Below are positions 14,172-17,348 of a stretch of DNA of 17,348 bases, one piece after another (position 1 is the stretch's first letter; every line of letters begins with the position of its first letter). A model generated the notes under the pieces. The model searched no databases and was not told the DNA's origin. It saw only the letters and a list, made by a program, of their open reading frames with translations. A program made the translations under genes and the position numbers. The DNA is from CAZVIJ01 sp964626735 (GTDB lineage: Bacteria; Patescibacteriota; Dojkabacteria; JAOAGR01): assembly GCA_964626735.1 (NCBI GenBank), contig CAZVIJ010000041.1:1-17348 (forward strand), given 5' to 3'.

Positions 14172-14681
14172 ATGCTACCAATTTATCAGAGTGGAGATGC
14201 CAAAAAGCCGGCACAACCCGATCCTATCGAGATCGATCAAATCCCCAACGGGAGCATTTTCGTGCCGGAGTTCATATATAATCTACCCTGGTTCATTTCT
14301 AATCCCCCATTTACCCGAGAAGCTTCGTACCACTGTTTTCTTGCTCGACCAAGTAAAGACCCGATTGCTTTAGCGAGGTACCAGGAAGTGGAGCCTATTT
14401 GGGATGAAGAGAAGCAGCGAGAGCCCAAATACCGACAGCCTCAAAGCGTACGCGAACGCCTTCCCAAAATAATACTTTTCGACAGGAATCGTGATCGCAG
14501 AGCACAAGAATATTTGTTTATCCCTCAATATTGCGTCGTCGATTATTCAGAAGCAGGTACGCCGTTCTTGCTTCACTTGGCTATGGCGCCTTTGATAATG
14601 CAGATATCGCATATGATTCCCCAAGAACGACGAGTCGGAGTACATGTCGGCACCAAGTATTTTATGGAGGTTTCTTTCTAG
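14172..14681 (+). CDS. Hypothetical protein, unrecognised
   Basis: I do not recognise a family. The 169-residue protein starts at ATG 14172 (an in-frame TAA lies four codons upstream and no Shine-Dalgarno is visible). It is rich in Pro and charged residues in the first two thirds, with NGSIFVPEFIYNLPWFISNPPF and a PKYRQPQSVRERLPK segment. The last third is more hydrophobic (YLFIPQYCVVDYSEAG, HLAMAPLIMQISHMIP). There is no signal peptide or convincing transmembrane helix. A consensus-like promoter upstream and intact length support a real gene. It ends in CTAG, whose reverse complement provides the stop of the convergent ATP-grasp gene. Confidence 0.65.
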   Translation: MLPIYQSGDAKKPAQPDPIEIDQIPNGSIFVPEFIYNLPWFISNPPFTREASYHCFLARPSKDPIALARYQEVEPIWDEEKQREPKYRQPQSVRERLPKIILFDRNRDRRAQEYLFIPQYCVVDYSEAGTPFLLHLAMAPLIMQISHMIPQERRVGVHVGTKYFMEVSF

Positions 14682-16068
14682 AGGTGTTCTATTACATGCC
14701 CGAACAGTATGTAATCCCGATCATATGCAGGGTTGAATTTCATCTTATGGTCGTAATCCTCAGGCAAGATTGCACGGCATGAATAGCCGCTTACCGTAGG
14801 TTTCGGTCCGTTTTGCGGGTTATTGATTAGGAACGGCTCAAGCGTTAGGTGTGATTTGGTAGCTCTCGATTCGTCGTATAGAAAGATTTCATCTTCCATG
14901 AACTGTACACGTTCTTGGAGGATAAATTTTTTGCCTCGCTCTTTTAGGTTTGATAACGTGGCATGCCATTCCTCCTCCGATTTGGTGGTACCGAGAATTA
15001 CCCCCGCTCCTTGACCTTTCCCGGTAAGCTTTATGACATATTCGTCCTTGTGGTAAGAATCGAATGATGCTACTTTTTCCGAATGTATCGAAGTGGGAAG
15101 CGTTTTCAGCGCTTCTTTCTCGTCTGCATTGAGCGCAATTCTCGTCTGCATTTCCGGATTGAGTAGGAGGTCGAATGCGAGTTTTGTCCCGGCAATTAAT
15201 GAGGAAGGCGGAGTAAATAACTCCACGGCGCCATTTCGGTAAGCCTCCGATACTGCTGAATTTTTTATCCTACCCGTGCTGTTATAGACGGAGTTGTTGC
15301 CGCAAAGGCTTTGCGAAATTATGATATCGATCGGTATTCCTCGGTACCATAGCTTTTCGTGTTCATAAACCACTTCAGCGTAGAACGTCCATAGCTGTCT
15401 GCACGACATGAACAATACCCGGCTATGCGGGAAAAGATACGGGATCTGCGAGGTGAATGCGAATGAATGTTTTTGGTTGGCGAAGTTCGAAATCACGATA
15501 ATCGTCTCGGGTTCTTGCTTCTTGGTATTTATAGCGTAGTGGGAGCGAATCGTCTTGATTATTTCGGTTGCGGTATACTNNNNNNNNNNNNNNNNNNNNN
15601 NNCATGCGTCACCTTACGCTCGGGGAACTTTTCGCCGACGAATCTCGAAAACCAATCGGCGTCCTCGAACATTTGCGGGCGTCTGCAGTTGAATTCAAGA
15701 ACCTTATACATATTCTCCGAGTGGATCGTATCAATCCTGGCGTAACCGAGGAGTGTCTCCGGTGCTCTCTTTCGGAGGCTGTCGACTTCCAAATCTGCCC
15801 TATGGAGAAAACCCAAGTATGAAGTATCCTCAAAGACCAGGTGTTTGGTAAGTTTATCGAGGGCAGTGAAGATATTAACGAACTTCTCGTTGATGCTCTT
15901 TAGGTTCCTTGTGTCCTTTGGATACGCAAATAGCTTGCGCGGTACCCCTTTTTCGTTGATAGTCAGTAGCGTTTCTTTGTAATATCTCAACTCGTCGTTC
16001 AGGATTGCCGCGCTTGATTTACGCATGAGCTCGAGCAGCAGCTCATCTCTCGATAGAGTAATTTTCAT
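14678..16068 (-). CDS. Circularly permuted ATP-grasp-type protein, interrupted by a scaffold gap
   Basis: One gene, apparently split by the gap 15580-15602. Upstream of the gap are 155 residues with LGYARIDTIHSENMYKVLEFNCRRPQMFEDADWF (written here as LGYARID and VLEFNCRRPQMFED); the LEFN.RRP motif resembles the IEYN.DTP motif of circularly permuted ATP-grasp ligases such as glutathionylspermidine synthase-type proteins. Downstream, from YTATEIIKTIRSHY onward, about 300 residues follow, with a TPPSSLIAGTKLAFDLLL segment, VIKLTGKGQGAGVILG (ATP-binding strand-loop) and FILQERVQF. The frames on the two sides fit only if the real gap is a multiple of three (23 is not), so the short readings from GTG 15496 and to SIPQPK are artefacts. 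A role as peptide or amide ligase is likely; the substrate is unknown. ATGA-coupled to the hydrolase gene. Confidence 0.8.
15580..15602. other. Scaffold gap of 23 N inside the ATP-grasp gene
   Basis: The codon phase is one base before the gap and two bases after it, so an intact gene needs a missing length divisible by three. Twenty-three is not, so the length is an estimate, or there is a real frameshift. Confidence 0.9.
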
Positions 16069-16796
16069 TGTTGGTGACTTAAGAATTTGAAGATCTCTTC
16101 GTATGTCTTGGATCTTCGAATGGTCATATGACCCAGGTTTTCGAACACAACCAGTTTAGACCTTTTTATCAGTTTTTGAAATTGGTACGTACGTTTGACG
16201 TTGATGACCTTGTCCTTCGCTCCCCAGAGAATGAGAGTAGGGTGGGAGATACTCTGAATCGTCTCGGTCAGGTCGGTATTGTAAATCGACTCGAACGTTT
16301 GACGCAAAATGTCCATTTCGTTCGGCGTTACTTCAAACTTCGTGAAGTAAGAATTGGCATGGCTCAGCATTCTTTTGGTTGCATGTTTGTGGTTTAACCC
16401 GGCTGAGTTTATTAATACCAGCTTTTTTACGTATTCCGGATATTTGCCGGTAAAATGCAGAGCAAATCTTCCCCCCGCAGAATGCCCACCAAGATTAACT
16501 CGGGGGATTTCCATATCGTCGAGGAACTTCTTGAGTTCCTCGGTATAATCGTCCAAAGTATACGGATAGGGGGCAAAGGAAGACTGGTGGAAGTTTGACA
16601 TATGGAGGACGATCAGACGGTGGTTCTTGAGGTAATCGAACACCGGTTCGGAAATTAATTTCTGTGTAAAAAACTTATCGATAAACGACAACCACCCGGG
16701 CAACAAAACGAAAGGCTCGCCTTCCCCAATTTCTAAGTACCGTAGTACCTTGTTGCGGCTAACATAGGTTTGGTGAGTTATCTGAGGCTCATGCAT
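16065..16796 (-). CDS. Alpha/beta hydrolase
   Basis: The 243-residue protein has the alpha/beta-hydrolase fold with a full catalytic triad: nucleophile S106 in GGHSAGGR, D195 in LILWGAKDKVI and H223 in NLGHMTIRR. The oxyanion-hole strand is FVLLPGW (29-35, usually HGxP/W). No signal peptide is seen, so it is probably cytoplasmic. The substrate cannot be told from the sequence. Its stop overlaps the ATP-grasp start (ATGA), so the two make one operon. A hydrolase next to an amide ligase could act on the ligase product or substrate; this is inference. The start ATG 16796 lies five bases after an extended -10 box (TGC TACAAT), a leaderless arrangement. Confidence 0.92.
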   Translation of the reverse strand: MHEPQITHQTYVSRNKVLRYLEIGEGEPFVLLPGWLSFIDKFFTQKLISEPVFDYLKNHRLIVLHMSNFHQSSFAPYPYTLDDYTEELKKFLDDMEIPRVNLGGHSAGGRFALHFTGKYPEYVKKLVLINSAGLNHKHATKRMLSHANSYFTKFEVTPNEMDILRQTFESIYNTDLTETIQSISHPTLILWGAKDKVINVKRTYQFQKLIKRSKLVVFENLGHMTIRRSKTYEEIFKFLSHQQ

Positions 16797-16801
16797 AGCA
16801 A

Positions 16802-16810
16802 ATTGTAGCA
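16802..16810 (-). promoter_or_regulatory. Extended -10 box of the hydrolase/ATP-grasp operon
   Basis: The minus strand reads TGC then TACAAT (16807-16802), five bases before the hydrolase ATG at 16796. A good -35 box is not evident, as expected for an extended -10 promoter. Confidence 0.55.
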
Positions 16811-16835
16811 GTATATCCGCCTGAATACCTTATGC

Positions 16836-16865
16836 TTTACGTCCTATCAGAACTTGTGGTATTAT
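16836..16865 (+). promoter_or_regulatory. Promoter for tRNA-Glu
   Basis: TTTACG (16836-16841), 18 bases, then an extended -10 (TGG then TATTAT at 16860-16865), 13 bases before the tRNA 5' end. The -35 resembles the TTTACC seen before the phosphohexomutase gene. Confidence 0.6.
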
Positions 16866-16878
16866 TCTCAAGTTGTAC

Positions 16879-16954
16879 GACCCCATCGTATAGCGGTCTA
16901 GTACGCCTGGTTTTCATCCAGGTAACCGGGGTTCGAGTCCCCGTGGGGTCGCCA
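16879..16954 (+). tRNA. tRNA-Glu (anticodon UUC)
   Basis: A 76-base tRNA: acceptor stem GACCCCA/TGGGGTC, anticodon stem CCTGG/CCAGG with seven-base loop TTTTCAT giving anticodon TTC, T stem CGGGG/CCCCG around TTCGAGT, discriminator G and an encoded CCA end. It reads GAA/GAG as Glu. Confidence 0.96.
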
Positions 16955-16961
16955 GTTACAA

Positions 16962-16982
16962 TGATCAATGGTGAATTGATCA
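16962..16982. terminator. Inverted repeat between convergent tRNA-Glu and methyltransferase gene
   Basis: TGATCAAT, five bases (GGTGA) and ATTGATCA make a perfect 8-bp hairpin, eight bases after the tRNA end and 15 bases after the stop of the minus-strand gene. It could end transcription from both sides, but neither flank has a convincing T-run, so it may also serve only as a 3'-end structure. Confidence 0.45.
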
Positions 16983-16996
16983 AATTCTCTCAACCA

Positions 16997-17348
16997 TCAC
17001 ATTAGATTTCTTTTCCTTGTTAGGAGGTAGAGCCACTCTTCGTTTCCGCGCTTGCGTCCTTTGATTGGTGAGCGAGTTTTATTGAGGATCTCTAAGCCAT
17101 TCTCTGCATACACAGATTCGACTCGGCGCAAGATATTGCCTACGAGCTCAGGTTTAGGCTTGACGCCGTCAAGTTCATCGGGATCCGCTTCATAACTAAG
17201 TTTAACTAGTGAAATAATCCACCCATTGTCCTTAAGGTTCGAAAGGGCGTTGGGGATGATTTTCTCCTGTCTTGTCCAGCCTACATCGATAGTTATTAGA
17301 TGAACTTTTTGGGGCAATTCGATATGCATAGCGTTGCGGTCTTGAAAC
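16997..17348 (-). CDS. TlyA/FtsJ-like SAM-dependent methyltransferase, C-terminal part (runs off right edge)
   Basis: About 117 residues are visible, open to the window edge. They match the second half of TlyA-type rRNA 2'-O-methyltransferases: LPQKVHLITIDVGWTRQEKIIP (in TlyA usually LP..vDLvtiDVSFISL.kILP), WIISLVKLSYEADPDEL (usually ivaLvKPQFE), and a C-terminal SPIKGRKRGNEEWLYLL (usually SPI.G..GN.EFL). The ATG at 17329 is internal, since the reading frame continues upstream through FQDRNAM, the NAR-type motif. Differences at the DVSF and KPQFE motifs make the exact substrate uncertain; family TlyA is likely but an FtsJ-like relative is possible. The RNA-binding N-terminal S4 domain, if any, is outside the window. 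Confidence 0.8.
   Translation of the reverse strand, partial: FQDRNAMHIELPQKVHLITIDVGWTRQEKIIPNALSNLKDNGWIISLVKLSYEADPDELDGVKPKPELVGNILRRVESVYAENGLEILNKTRSPIKGRKRGNEEWLYLLTRKRNLM

Noticed and set aside
15423..15605. Separate short protein beginning inside the N gap
   Set aside because: It is out of frame with both halves of the ATP-grasp gene and contains only gap-derived and shadow residues.
1..17348. Alternative genetic code with TGA as glycine
   Set aside because: pyrG, the stress-protein gene, the VTT-like gene, the hydrolase gene and the TlyA-like gene all end at TGA where their families should end.
1..17348. Mobile elements, CRISPR arrays, prophage or toxin-antitoxin genes
   Set aside because: I found no transposase or integrase motifs, no regular direct repeats with spacers and no phage genes; the two tRNAs have no repeated 3' ends nearby that would suggest an attachment site.

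Overview
The window looks like part of the small, tightly packed genome of an uncultivated bacterium, most likely of the Candidate Phyla Radiation (Patescibacteria). This is an inference from gene content and architecture. Gene starts and stops overlap by 1-17 bases, convergent genes share stop-codon bases, and Shine-Dalgarno sequences are rare. Several genes carry a -10 box exactly six bases before the start codon, as expected for leaderless mRNAs. TGA is used as a stop (for example at the end of the CTP synthase gene), so the code is not the TGA=Gly code of Gracilibacteria/Absconditabacteria. I cannot fix the lineage further. Three runs of N (808-817, 1040-1049, 15580-15602) are scaffold gaps, and at least two have a wrong nominal length.

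Layout. 1-4194 (minus strand): secE-nusG, then an adenylate cyclase, a general-stress-type glycine-zipper protein and a disordered acidic protein, then rplK-rplA (L11, L1; L1 runs off the left edge). This is the conserved secE-nusG-rplK-rplA block with a three-gene insertion between nusG and rplK. A terminator hairpin follows nusG, and rplK has its own TATAAT box, so the block is probably split into separate transcripts. 4348-7175 (plus): pyrG and a DUF2130 coiled-coil/nuclease-like protein, coupled by an ATGA overlap. 7172-8211: a small membrane protein and a PduO-type cobalamin adenosyltransferase, divergently transcribed. 8195-10764 (minus): a MurF-like ligase with an atypical P-loop, then a separate pair of a DedA/VTT-like membrane protein and a membrane-anchored SAM methyltransferase. 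10844-13469 (plus): a phosphomannomutase/phosphoglucomutase, a PP2C-like phosphatase and tRNA-Trp(CCA). 13477-14109 (minus): recX. 14172-14681 (plus): an unrecognised protein. 14678-16796 (minus): an alpha/beta hydrolase followed by a circularly permuted ATP-grasp protein, as a two-gene operon. 16879-16954 (plus): tRNA-Glu(UUC). 16997-17348 (minus): the C-terminal part of a TlyA/FtsJ-like methyltransferase.

Functionally this is mostly housekeeping: translation and secretion (SecE, NusG, L11, L1, two tRNAs), CTP synthesis, cell-wall or sugar-phosphate metabolism (Mur ligase, phosphohexomutase), B12 cofactor activation and RecA control. Signalling and accessory genes are set among these: a six-TM adenylate cyclase with stress-type partners, a PP2C-like phosphatase behind a palindromic promoter, and the hydrolase/ATP-grasp pair. 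There is no IS element, CRISPR array, prophage gene or toxin-antitoxin pair. I found no stretch over 300 bases without a gene. The best candidates for something undescribed are the cyclase/stress cluster inside the ribosomal block, the hydrolase/ATP-grasp operon, the Mur-like ligase with the altered P-loop, and the pattern of leaderless starts.
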